DNA from: Larix kaempferi
Lineage: Eukaryota > Streptophyta > Pinopsida > Pinales > Pinaceae
Assembly (NCBI GenBank): GCA_027924585.1
Contig: BSBM01000592.1
Coordinates: 1,488,001 to 1,552,000 of the forward strand
Reading direction: 5' to 3'
DNA: 64,000 nt
Made by a program: the position numbers and the translations under genes. The notes beneath the pieces are model-generated. The model searched no databases. It was not told the DNA's origin and saw only the letters and a list, made by a program, of their open reading frames with translations. Position 1 is the first letter of the stretch; every line of letters starts with the position of its first letter. Shown one piece after another: positions 1 to 17,155 of the stretch.

Positions 1-455
1 GCTCAAGCTAGACATGCAAAAGAAAGGGAGATGAGGGGACAACTTAGATGCAGTAGACAATCATTGGATCACGACCTCCTTTGTTCTTGTATTGAAAAAT
101 GTAAAACTATTACATCTATACCATGATTTGGCAATTCAATGTTGATAATGAAAATTGACTTAAGTACTTTACAGATTTGGTTTAATGAACTTCCAGCAAC
201 TTCTAATACAACGCACTATTAGTTGTTGTATTTTACTTAAAAAATATACTATCTTAGACTATACATTTAGCTCAACCAATATATCAATAAGAAACTCAAC
301 ATTCATGGTAATGACTCAAAATACAACTTGTTTTAGTAAAAAGGCCAACTAATTGCAAGTGTGATATGGAATCCTGTTGGGGTAGGAAGTCTTAATCTGG
401 GGGTATGTGGCTTGTGTTTGTTTGCAGCAAACATGTGTCATCTGGCTATTCCTTA
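1..455. other. Unassigned sequence, probably UMPS intron
   Basis: AT-rich DNA without a reading frame I recognise. It lies upstream of the first visible UMP synthase exon and outside the LTR element that follows, so it is probably intron sequence of that gene. I found no exon for the earlier part of the decarboxylase domain here. Confidence 0.4.
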
Positions 456-972
456 TGTTGAGATCTATAAGAGAGAAATTATCAAATGGAACCAGCCAAC
501 AAACCCTAAATCTGAGCAAAGAGATGATAAATCAGCACTAGGGAAAAAGATAAATCTGCATTAGCGTGCAGTAGAAGAAATCAATGATTGTGCCTCTAGA
601 GAGAAATCACCCAAAAATAGTAGAGCATGATACTTGACAGAAAACCCTTAAACAATATATCACACCATGAAAGAGAGCGCAATGCTAGATATGATGCTTG
701 TAGGCTAAAAGGATGAGTCACTTGTATAAGAGAGCAATAAATCAAGATGATGTTGCACAACTCAAGAGATAGAGTGTCCTCCCCAAGAGGGGTTATGGGT
801 CCACATAATGACTAGGTTGGTATTAAGTTTTAACCACTTAGGAATATGATAAATAAGTGTTGACTAGGTTGTCTTTAAGCCAAATCTTAAAAACACACTA
901 ACACACAACAATAATGATTACGAAGTGGGGCTAGCCATGGCCATAAGTGAAGATTACACCATTATTTTGACA
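456..972 (-). repeat. Left LTR (3' LTR of minus element)
   Basis: Starts TGTTGAGATCTATAAG and ends TTTTGACA. It aligns along its length with 3263-3814, with many substitutions and small indels, so the insertion is old. It is followed by TTCTTTTTTAA, a purine run on the minus strand as expected of a polypurine tract. Confidence 0.7.
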
Positions 973-1027
973 TTCTTTTTTAAGTTGAGTAGGAAGCCAT
1001 GGAGAATGATGAAATACAAGTAGGAGA

Positions 1028-1440
1028 GTGGGTCTATATACACCCAACTCAAATACATCCAAGAGGGCTTGAATATAGATGTGAATTGTGAAAGCTTGAA
1101 TACAATCTAAGATTGGGTTTATGGCTACCCAATTTGAATACACCCAAGAGAGCTTGAATACCACAGAGAGAGCTTGCAATTGCATACAGTCTATGAGTGG
1201 GTTTATGGATACCCAACTCGAATACACCTGAGATAGCTTGAACACAACAAAGAGAGCCTGAATACAATCTACTAGTGGGTTTATGGATACCAAACTCGAA
1301 TACAACTAGGAGTGAGAGCAGCTTAACATATAATTGAGCGTGGGTGTGTGGATACCCAACTTGAATATAGGGACAGTCGTGGTTGAGATACAAATTTGAG
1401 TGGCCTTATGGATGTCCAACTCGAAATAGGTCATCCCTGT
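1028..1440 (-). repeat. Degenerate tandem repeat, about 60-85 bp unit, six copies
   Basis: Units begin with GGGTTTATGGATACCCAACT or a close variant at about 1028, 1115, 1199, 1277, 1345 and 1403. They contain a shared AGAGAGCTTGAATACA stretch. Unit length and sequence vary. On the minus strand the units read as a repetitive low-complexity frame, which I regard as incidental. Confidence 0.7.
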
Positions 1441-1947
1441 TCACAACATCCACCCCTTTAATCTGAACAGAAGGCCTTGGAGAGCAGCCATTACATCATA
1501 GCTTCCCCCTTTGACACTGAATGTGGGCCATATAGTGAAGATATAATCCCCTTTGAATGCTAGATCGCCCAGACCCACACGCTTCCACAACCTGGTGAGG
1601 ATGGCCTTTGGTAAAGGCATTAAAGATAGATCCATTGAAACATGGTGGTCTGCTGAAGGTACAAAGGGTGGCACAAGTTGTCCTTGAAAATAAAGTTGCA
1701 GAAGAATGTACATCCAGAAAGGACTAACATCATATTGTGGAAAGAAGAGATCCATTGAAATATGATGATAATCATTGACATAATCATTTATAAAAAATAG
1801 TTGGGCGGATCCTGTGGACCTGAGGGTAAATGCTGCATCAAAGAAACTGAGAAAGCACTTAGCTTTCCCTTGAAAGCAAGTGGTCATAGTCATGTAAATG
1901 GTAATATGAAACCAACTCCAAAAGCAAAGAAGCATGCCTTGTATCAT
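1441..1947 (-). CDS. 168-codon frame of unknown nature inside the LTR element
   Basis: An open frame on the element's sense strand. I do not recognise a family. Two internal stretches resemble each other (HHISMDLFFP and HHVSMDLS), which suggests a local duplication at DNA level. It lacks the zinc knuckle, hydrophobic gag core or protease motif expected of a retroelement protein. It may be a chance open frame or a captured fragment. Confidence that it is translated is low. Confidence 0.2.
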   Translation of the reverse strand: MIQGMLLCFWSWFHITIYMTMTTCFQGKAKCFLSFFDAAFTLRSTGSAQLFFINDYVNDYHHISMDLFFPQYDVSPFWMYILLQLYFQGQLVPPFVPSADHHVSMDLSLMPLPKAILTRLWKRVGLGDLAFKGDYIFTIWPTFSVKGGSYDVMAALQGLLFRLKGWML

Positions 1948-2189
1948 AATATATCATAATAAAGGAAAGCATGCATTATAAAACCACCAACTCCTGGAAT
2001 ATAAAGGCCCAATATGCAAGGTGTGCCATCAGATGTGCACCATGAAGAGAGTCCATGAGGTCTAAGAAGTGAGAACAATGTAGAGGAAGAGTTTATATTC
2101 CCTTCAAAGGATTCATTGAAAAGGCCAAAGGAAAAAAATGATCTGAAAAAAGGTTTTAAACCTTAGAAAATAGATGGTCTGAAACTCTG

Positions 2190-2870
2190 GTTCTGCAGTC
2201 AAAAAAACTCGATGATGCCACCAGCTAATGTGTTAGATATGCTGATAAACCCAGAAAAAATGTTGGGAAAGAAAATGAACCAAAATATTCCATGCCAAGA
2301 GATTCTTCGGATCAAATGCTTGAAGTGAACCCTCTTATGAAACCCTGAACAAAGAGAAAGAATCTGAAAACCTTAGATCCACAATCCTTAGGGCAATGCT
2401 TTTAAGTTTTAGCCATAATCTTCAGATCAGCTGTAAAGCAGTGTTGCAGATATCTCCGATTTCTCTTGATATTTCTGATGTCTCGAGTTTTTCAAGTTGC
2501 CATTTTTCTGATATTTTCATAATTCTTCAAGTCTAATTTTTTTCTTGCGATATTTTCATAATTCTTCAAGTCTAATTTTTTTCTTGCGATATTTTCAGAT
2601 GATTTCTGATATTTTCCCCAATATTCCTGATAAATTTCTTTGCAGGACCTTGGCGATATATTCCCTGAAACAATGTTTGCAACAAGAAAGATGATCAGAA
2701 ACCCTGGTTCTGCAGTCATAAAAACGTGGTGATGCCACCAGTCAATAGTCTCAGATCAGCCACTGAAAAATCAGTAAAGAAGATAGTCTGAATCCCTAGT
2801 TCTGCAGTCACAAAACATCAATGATGCCACCAGCCAAAAGTCTCAGATTTGCTGCTGAAAAATTCCTGAA
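2190..2870. repeat. Three dispersed copies of a GTTCTGCAGTCA...GATGCCACCAG block
   Basis: Blocks of about 60 bp recur at about 2190, 2704 and 2800. All carry GTTCTGCAGTCA, then GATGCCACCAG, then a CTCAGAT...TGCTG segment. They lie in the interior of the non-autonomous LTR element. Confidence 0.6.
2510..2587. repeat. 39-bp tandem duplication
   Basis: The block starting GATATTTTCATAATTCTTCA occurs twice with a 39-bp period, at 2510 and 2549, with no visible difference. A third partial start follows at 2588. Confidence 0.85.
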
Positions 2871-3249
2871 ATAAATCAGCGGGAACCCTATTGCAGGGCA
2901 CTTCAATTCCTGGACAAGCTCTCCAAATAAGTGTATAAAACAGGGTCATAACAAACCTTAAATAAGGTGCCCCACACCAACCGAAAAAAAGCTCATAAAA
3001 AATATAAATACACCTTAAAATCAGCTTCGTCCAGAAAATTCATCATAAAAACATCCTCTTCTGGAAAAGTCATCGTAAAATCAGTCTTTTCTGGAATAAA
3101 ACACCATAAATCAGCCTATTCAAAAAAATCTGCAATATATTTCAGCTGTAAAAATAAAGGACGAGGAATGTGCTGACTGTAGAAGAGGGTTTATGCCTTA
3201 GAAAAACCCTAGAAAACCCTGCTGAATAGAGCAAGGGAGGTTCACACCC

Positions 3250-3261
3250 TCTCTGATACCA
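3250..3261 (-). other. Primer-binding site (initiator-Met type)
   Basis: TCTCTGATACCA is the reverse complement of TGGTATCAGAGA. This is one base from the usual plant retrotransposon primer-binding site. It lies one base left of the right LTR and sets the element's orientation to minus. Confidence 0.75.
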
Positions 3262-3262
3262 T

Positions 3263-3814
3263 TGTTGAGATCCATAAGAGAGAAAGGATTGAATGGAACC
3301 AACTGGCAAACCCTAAATCAGCAAACCCTAAATTTGCACAAAGAGATGATAAACCAGGGTCCGGCACTGGGGAAAAAGATAAATCTGCACTAGTGTGCAG
3401 TAGACGAAACGAGAGAGTGCTTTTAGAGAGAAGTAACCCAAGAATACTAGGGCACAATACTTGAAAGAAAATCCTTGAACAGTAGATCACACCATGAAAG
3501 AGAGCGCAATGTTTGATATGGTGCCCATAGGCTAAAAGAATGAGCAACTTGTATAAGAGAGCAATAGCTCAAGTTGGTGTTACAAATGAGTATGAAGTGC
3601 GTATTTATACACAACTAAAGAGGTAGGGTGCCCTTTCCAAGAGGAGTTATGGGCCGATATAATTACTAGGTGGGTCTTGACTCTTAACCACTTATGAATA
3701 TAATAAACAAGTGTTGAAGCAAACCCTAGAAACACACCAGTATACAACAATTATGATTACAAAATTCAAAGTGAGGCCATGGTTATATGTGAAGATTTCA
3801 CCATCATTTCAACA
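3263..3814 (-). repeat. Right LTR (5' LTR of minus element)
   Basis: Starts TGTTGAGATCCATAAG and ends ATTTCAACA. It aligns with 456-972 and carries an extra short duplication around AAACCCTAAAT near 3310-3330. Confidence 0.7.
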
Positions 3815-11318
<7,504 letters not shown>

Positions 11319-11476
11319 ACAGATGATTATGGTGCTGAGTTTTTGCAATTTTACTAGCTTGGTGGAAATGGTCAAGATTTCTATTAAGATTGAATTAGTG
11401 AATACTTCCATGGGAATATTGATTTTACTGGCAGTTTTCTTTCATCAGGATCAGAGTGATTGCGTATTTGAGAACA

Positions 11477-11951
11477 TAAATAATTTACCCCTTATTCCAT
11501 ATGCTGCTGCTGAAAATTTACTTATGGAACTTCTCTCTGCACATGGATAAATGTTTTATGCAATGCTGCAGGTGATGATCCTAGAGGGTCTCATTATTTG
11601 CCTTTTTTTCTTTGTATTTGTCTCAAATGGACAGTAATGGTGTTCTTGAATCATTACAAATTCAGATCAATAAAGTTCATATGTTATAATTAAGTTGGAT
11701 CTATTGACTTGCTCAAATAATTTACCCCTTATTCCATATGATGCTGCTGAAAATTTACTTATGGAACTTCTCTCTGCACATGGATAAATGTTTTATGCAA
11801 TGCTGCAGGTGATGATCCTATAGGGTCTCATTATTTGCCTTTTTTTCTTTGTATTTGTCTCAAATGGACAGTAATGGTGTTCTTGAATCATTACAAATTC
11901 AGATCAATAATGTTCATATGTTATAATCAAGTTGGATCTATTGACTTGCTC
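11477..11951 (+). repeat. 237-bp tandem duplication just after UMPS
   Basis: AATTTACCCCTTATTCCATA begins at 11482 and again at 11719, and similarity runs to TTGACTTGCTC in both. A handful of substitutions separate the copies, among them GCTGCTGCTG versus GATGCTGCTG and AATAAA versus AATAAT. It probably covers the 3' UTR and immediate downstream sequence. Confidence 0.88.
11669..11674 (+). terminator. Candidate UMPS polyadenylation signal
   Basis: AATAAA lies 351 bases after the UMPS stop codon, in the first copy of a tandem duplication. In the second copy the same position reads AATAAT. Plant poly-A signals are loose, so this is only a candidate. Confidence 0.4.
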
Positions 11952-13816
11952 TGTTGGCAAATAATTGGATACTAAAACGTCATTGCTACAGTTTTATGTG
12001 CTTTGTGTTCCGAGAAAGATAGAATTTGAGGAAATTTCTAGCAAATATATGCAAAAATAAAAGATTGATACAGTTCTGATAGCATTTGTAGCAATGCAAA
12101 CAATAAAATGGCATATGAACTGTTATTCCATGAGGCACCTTTTCGATCACCTATCCTTTTCCTTGCTCAAATCGAAATGATTCATAGCCAACAATAGCGA
12201 GGCTCAAATGCCAAAATTGATCTGAACATAAGTGACTATCCTCCCTGCGCTAGGCTTCAATCAGATGGTAAAAGGCATCTCTGACAAACTGGCCTGCTTT
12301 CAACATGACAGTGTCGAGGGACTCTACTGGAGACAACATTAACTACCCTGTGCAGGGTCAGCTTGTTGGGGACAACATCAGTTGAATTATCTATATGATA
12401 GGAACCTTCTAGAAGGTGCAGTCACGTATCATATACAGTAATCAAATTTGCAGGTGGCCGAATATTTCATATGAAGTGTTTATTATACTATAGCACTTCA
12501 GGATGGAAATTTATAATAAATACCAACAATATCCTTTGTACGAACATATATGAAGACCATCACATTTCATGCAGTTCAATACAATATCAAGATTAATTAA
12601 CTATATTTTTTGCTTGATCTTCCAATATGATATGAAGATTAACTAAATTGAATGAAAACAGATCCAGATACATGGAACGTGCGCAGGTGCAAAGATACAC
12701 ATATATTTAGAAAATACATGAACCAGAAACACAGAAAATTTAGATCTCAAAAATATATCACTCTAAACTGCTCTCACAAACTCAGAAATACAGATTGCTA
12801 TTTAAAACTCAAATTTGTGTCTTACGATGGGGGAAGTGGCTATTTTATAGGCAAAAGTTAGGGCTTTAGGATCCCACATTGGTTCTTTCTATTTTTACTT
12901 TTTATTTTATGTTTTTATGTTTTCTGTTTATATAGAATTTTTTTTTGAACGGGTGGCCGGCTTCATGTTTCTGTCAAGGTGGGAATATATTTTGAGCAGA
13001 ACGCCTGGTGCATCCAAACTGGAAACGTGTTCAAGTGGATCCAATCTGCGGAAACACGGATCTTGGATCTGGTAACATAGAAGATTAATGAGCCATATAT
13101 TTTGCTTGATCATGTCAATAGAAAACCCATGTCTTTCATTCGCAGGTTAGTACATACGTACTTGATAATACTGAAATTTTGAATGTAAAAAAGAATGGTC
13201 ACCCCAAGAATAATGTCAAATAAAATTACTCAGACTGGATTAAATTATCCAAATCAGATTAAGTGCCTGGACAATCATGGTTCCATTAGGAAGTCCTAAT
13301 CAGTGTAGACTTCCTGAAGCAAGAAGGTCTTAAAAACAAAGCTTGCCTGAAGTAAGGGGTTGTGTTAATGCTTTTTCAGAAATAAGTAAGGAATGGTTGA
13401 TTTAGGTTGAAATATAACGCTCATAACATCTCCACTCACATTCTCAATAATTATATATCTTACAAATTTACAGTGAGTTACATTCATTGAACTGGATGTA
13501 GTCGTTTTGCTCCAGTGTTGTAAAATTTCAATACTTTGTTCTGTCCAGCTCTAGAAACCTTAGAATCTCAAGCACATCATTGGGAAATAATTGCACCGAA
13601 AGTAGTGAGGTGCTTACAATCCAGTAATGGGATATGTTGTCACGTTTGTCACATTACTTAACGTAATGTTCCCATGTTGGCTCATAACTTATCAAAAATA
13701 AAAAAGTAATTTAAAAAAATTCACGTCGGCCCATAAAATATTTTTTTTAAAAATCAACATAGATCCATCTTAAACCAAGAACTATTAAGCACAAAGAAAG
13801 ATCCAATTTGTTGAGG
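11952..13816. other. Unassigned AT-rich region
   Basis: No reading frame or element I can name. A motif around ATATTTTTTGCTTGATC recurs at about 12604 and 13097, so part of it is probably old repeat DNA. Open frames here are short and without recognisable motifs. Confidence 0.4.
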
Positions 13817-14160
13817 TGTATTACCGAGCAAATTAGTAGGGCTAATTCCCAGTAAGCAAAAATAAGGTCAGTGACCGAATGTCACCTCGGTCACTTTTCT
13901 AATTTCTTCGGAAGTCGAAACCTTCAAGGAGAAGTATTTTTATGGAATCCTGTAAGACACCAGTACAACCAAAAGACTATGTTCTATGGACAATTTGTTA
14001 GTTAGACCAATGTCTAAATGGAGTCAATAATGTTATGATCAATGCCAGTGAGTGTAGAAGATATGATCGAAATCAATAATCCACTTAGATCATTCAATGA
14101 AATGTATAAATGTGTAAGCATGCATTACAATAATCAATATTTGATCAAAAGACTATATTG
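13817..14160 (-). repeat. Left LTR, truncated
   Basis: Aligns with 16764-17105 from TTACCGAGCAAATTAG to GACTATATTGCT. It then passes straight into CATGCCCCAACTAACCCC, which also starts the second copy at 18968. Confidence 0.65.
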
Positions 14161-14164
14161 CTAG

Positions 14165-15180
14165 GGGAGGTCGTCATGCCCCAACTAACCCCAACAGTGA
14201 TGAATAACCCTCAACGCCTCCCCCTTATCAAGCATTACAGTCTGCCAAAGAAGATGACGTCATCCTCTGAAGGAGGGTCCCAAGAGAGGGCGCTGGTGAA
14301 CTGGAGGGCCAGGAGGGTGTTGGAGGTGCTTTGAAGGATACGTAAATGCCTTAGTGTTGAAGAACCTTTCGCTGGAGTGATAAAACAAGGTCGGGGTCAT
14401 GTGACTGAGTGACCCACCCTTGGAAGCCCCAGACACCAATCTCAGGGTTTCAAACCCTTTTATGAGGTAGTCAATGATGCCACTAAGCGATAGTACTTCT
14501 AAAGGAGAAACCAGAGGGTCTAACCATGACCCTACCTCAGAATAAGCTGGCTAAACACCCCTCCTGGTCAGAAAAAAAATACACCCTCTCCCTGGGCACA
14601 AGGCAGGTATGCTGATGCTGGTACCATCGTAACACTGGCTCCAACTGCGGGATGAGTACTCCTCCTGAGGGTGCTCGAGAATCCAAGAATCATCTGGGTA
14701 CTTGTAGACCTATGCACATATCAAATAACCAAGGACATCAAAATACCCAAAGGTAGACACTTTCGTCCTGCCTTGCTTATCAAATCAGACTAAATAAATG
14801 CATAAACAAACGACTAACCTATGTCAATATGAAGAACGTCAAATGCAATGCATGGATAACGGTATATGCCTAACTAATCCTATCTATGCTAAAGATAAGA
14901 AGTAGAAATGACTAGGTAAAATCATACCACCAATGTAACCACTTGAGTAAGCCATTCATACCTGTTGCTTACCTTTGTCTTTAGATAAAGCCCATGATAA
15001 AACTTGATTGATGACGAAACAAATATGTACCAAGGTCTCCATCATGATATGAAACGAGGATTGGGTGGCTACGGGGACCCAAGAGCTGAAATACTGCTGC
15101 CATGACGAAAAATCTCTTTTACAAGCTCCATTTATCCAAGCTTCCACCGGACTAATGTATGGACCATCTTGATGATATAT
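14165..15180 (-). repeat. Internal region shared with 18960-19945
   Basis: From CATGCCCCAACTAACCC through the 3' part of the unknown ORF, this stretch is repeated in the same orientation at 18960-19945 with scattered substitutions and one deletion of about 20 bases near 14290. The non-coding part (14165-14950) looks like a 3' untranslated or LTR-like region. Confidence 0.8.
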
Positions 15181-15873
15181 TAGCATCGAGGAAAAATTTT
15201 GCTTGAAAATTGCTTGATTGTCCAATTGAGAAAGCATTCGTGGATGTGGACCTTGCAAATCTTCACATATTAGCTGTAACTTGCTTGGACAATCCTTTGG
15301 AAATACATGTATATTGCTCTTCCTTATAATTATCGTGTTAGTACTCCTAATGATCTTTATCATTTTAAAATTGTCAACTACATAATTCAAGCCTTCACAT
15401 TTTAACCGAAAAAATAAACAATAGTAATCATGAGAATGTGAAAAGAGAATCATACCTGTCCACATACTTGTATTGCCTTCATTAGAAAGTATTGTTGACC
15501 ACTTATCGATACCAGACACAAAGGGCTGAACACTTCTTGTAGAATGTAGTTGATTAGGGCATACCATAAACTGAGATATAATGGAGAAATTTTGTGCATG
15601 AGCATTGTCAACAGGCACCACATCTTGCACCACTACATCTTTTAGCAAAGAAAAATGTTTGATCCATTCTTCATCTGAGGCAGAGTAAGCTTCTTCATCC
15701 ATTTGTATGCTCGGGGGATGATCTATTATAATGCTACAAGGGCTCGAAGAATCGTACGTCGATGGGCCAATGAACTTCCAATAATCATCGTTTTCCGCAT
15801 ACCTGTAACTTTCTTCCAAGAGATCCAACATATCATAAGAAACTATAACTTGAGGATATGGAGCACTTACCAT
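14956..15873 (-). CDS. 305-codon ORF of unknown function behind gag
   Basis: The longest clean frame in its region. The frame stays open upstream to about 15960 through a Glu-rich stretch (EDEEQEASVEETEECTK) that leads into the Met. It reads acidic at the N-terminus and has a mixed hydrophobic C-terminus around VEAWINGACKRDFSSW and HIMMETLVHICFVINQVLSW. I do not recognise protease, RT, integrase, envelope or transposase motifs. The C-terminal 60 or so residues are conserved in a second copy (19678-19914). It sits where pol would normally follow gag, on the same strand. It may be part of a non-autonomous retroelement's gag polyprotein or a captured host fragment. Length and second-copy conservation argue against chance. 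Confidence 0.5.
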   Translation of the reverse strand: MVSAPYPQVIVSYDMLDLLEESYRYAENDDYWKFIGPSTYDSSSPCSIIIDHPPSIQMDEEAYSASDEEWIKHFSLLKDVVVQDVVPVDNAHAQNFSIISQFMVCPNQLHSTRSVQPFVSGIDKWSTILSNEGNTSMWTGMILFSHSHDYYCLFFRLKCEGLNYVVDNFKMIKIIRSTNTIIIRKSNIHVFPKDCPSKLQLICEDLQGPHPRMLSQLDNQAIFKQNFSSMLIYHQDGPYISPVEAWINGACKRDFSSWQQYFSSWVPVATQSSFHIMMETLVHICFVINQVLSWALSKDKGKQQV

Positions 15874-16029
15874 TTTTGTACATTCTTCAGTTTCTTCAAC
15901 TGAGGCCTCTTGTTCTTCATCTTCTGTAATTACTTCATTTTCCTGGTCTTGAACAAAGTTTCTTCAAGTAAAACTTCTGAGAATTGATCGTCATGGATTT
16001 CTTCACCGAACAAGTTCATTTCTGTTCAA

Positions 16030-16420
16030 CACAAGGCATCCATCTGTCCTGATGCTCAGGATCCTAGTAGCTACATAAGGCTTCTACCAATTCTGCAAAC
16101 GATGATATTGTTGCTTTTTCTAGGCCCACGAACCAAGCAAGAGGCTTTCCTCCCAAGTGATGAACAAATGATCTCATGTAAAGGCTTTCTTCCTTTTTGA
16201 CGTGATTTTCTTCAGCCATCGTCATGAACCATTCGACATGGTGCCAGATGTAATGATGATTGCCATCGAATGGGTGCCAAAAAATCTATGGTAGCTCATC
16301 TGGATGTTCTGGAAACTTTGACAAATCGAGAGGAGCAAAATCCATCTCCTTTTTTGCATCTGCAGGATATTCAGGATCCTTAAATTCAAATGGAACATCT
16401 TCTTTGCAAGAAGAAGCCAT
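16030..16420 (-). pseudogene. Gag-like frame with in-frame stop and frameshift
   Basis: Minus-strand translation from the ATG at 16420 starts MASSCKEDVPFEFK. After one stop it reads WHHVEWFMTMAEEN, then MRSFVHHLGGKPLAWFVGL. The order of an HWxxWFxxxAEE-like block and an L.G.A..WF block is typical of gypsy gag. It breaks down after about 16030 and the frame joins the Glu-rich lead of the unknown ORF. Confidence 0.6.
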
Positions 16421-16740
16421 GTCACCCGATTTCCTTGTCTTTGTAGAGTACTTCTGTTATTTTTTTTAGTCGGAGTCACCAGGAGAGACCTGCCAAGTTA
16501 GCTTAACAAATCCCACCAAAGTACTAAATACAAGAGTGTACCTGAGATGATCGGGACTGAGTTCTGAATCGACCAGTAGAGTCACTTTAAATGAGTGGAG
16601 TCGCCAGGTAAGATCTGCAAGATTAGTCCTTTAACAATATTTTCAAAATACGAATCAAAGACTCACTTCAATCTTCTTACCAAATGTCATTTTGTCAAGT
16701 GTGTGAATGACTCCGGATAAATCACTTCAATCTTTGAAAT

Positions 16741-16759
16741 GTCCCCGGAAACGACGTCA
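16741..16759 (-). other. Primer-binding site, Athila/Tat-like
   Basis: Reverse complement TGACGTCGTTTCCGGGGAC, a few bases from the right LTR start at 16764. It differs at a few positions from the TGGCGCCGTT-type site I recall for plant Athila/Tat elements. Confidence 0.55.
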
Positions 16760-16763
16760 AAAA

Positions 16764-17155
16764 TGTTATCGGGAAAATTAGTAGGGCTAATTCCCAGTAA
16801 GAAAAAATAAGATCTGTGACCCAATGTCACCTCGATCACCGTTCTAACTTCTTCGGAAGTCGAAACCTCTAAGGAGAAGTATCCTTATGGAATTCTGTAA
16901 GACACTAGTACAACCAAAACATTATGTTCCATGGATAATTTGTTAGTTAGACCAGTGCCTAAATGGAGTCAATAATGTTATGATCAATGCTAGTGAGTGT
17001 AGAAGATATGATCGAAATCAATAATCCACTTAGATCATTCAATGAAATGTATAAACGTGTAAGCATGTATTACAATAATCAATATTGGATCAAAAGACTA
17101 TGTTGCTAACATACTAACCAAATATACATTTAGTGATGGTTGTCAAAGTTATTCA
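16764..17155 (-). repeat. Right LTR (5' LTR)
   Basis: Starts TGTTATCGGGAAAATTAG. The part up to 17105 matches the left LTR. The next 50 bases match only the inverted LTR copy at 19955-20561, which shows that the full LTR is longer than the left copy. Its true right end may be further on, perhaps near ATAACAACA at 17411. Confidence 0.6.

Larger units (their letters stand above)
456..3814 (-). mobile_element. Non-autonomous LTR retrotransposon (no gag or pol seen)
   Basis: Two similar direct repeats of about 517 and 552 bp, both starting TGTTGAGATC and ending in CA, flank 2.3 kb of internal DNA. Next to the right repeat is TCTCTGATACCA (3250-3261), the reverse complement of an initiator-Met tRNA primer-binding site with one mismatch. 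A T-rich run after the left repeat would be a polypurine tract on the other strand. Both place the element on the minus strand. The internal part shows no gag, protease, RT or integrase, only repeats and an unrecognised 168-codon frame, so it fits the LARD/TRIM class. The flanking 5-mers do not match, so no target-site duplication is visible. It probably sits in a UMP synthase intron. Confidence 0.75.
13817..17155 (-). mobile_element. Non-autonomous gypsy-like LTR element with gag remnant and unknown ORF
   Basis: Two direct repeats (13817-14160 and 16764 to about 17155) share AATTAGTAGGGCTAATTCCC and the following 330 bases. Left of the right repeat, 16741-16759 reverse-complemented reads TGACGTCGTTTCCGGGGAC, which resembles the TGGCGCCGTT-type primer-binding site of plant Athila/Tat gypsy elements. 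The element is therefore on the minus strand. Behind it come a gag-like frame (about 16420-16030) and a 305-codon ORF (15873-14956). No protease, RT or integrase is seen. The left LTR stops early, at 14160, where internal sequence begins, so it is truncated or rearranged. Confidence 0.7.

Noticed and set aside
931-1393. Two overlapping minus frames with repeated segments
   Set aside because: Their repeats follow from the tandem DNA repeat at 1028-1440. Two frames being open at once argues against coding.
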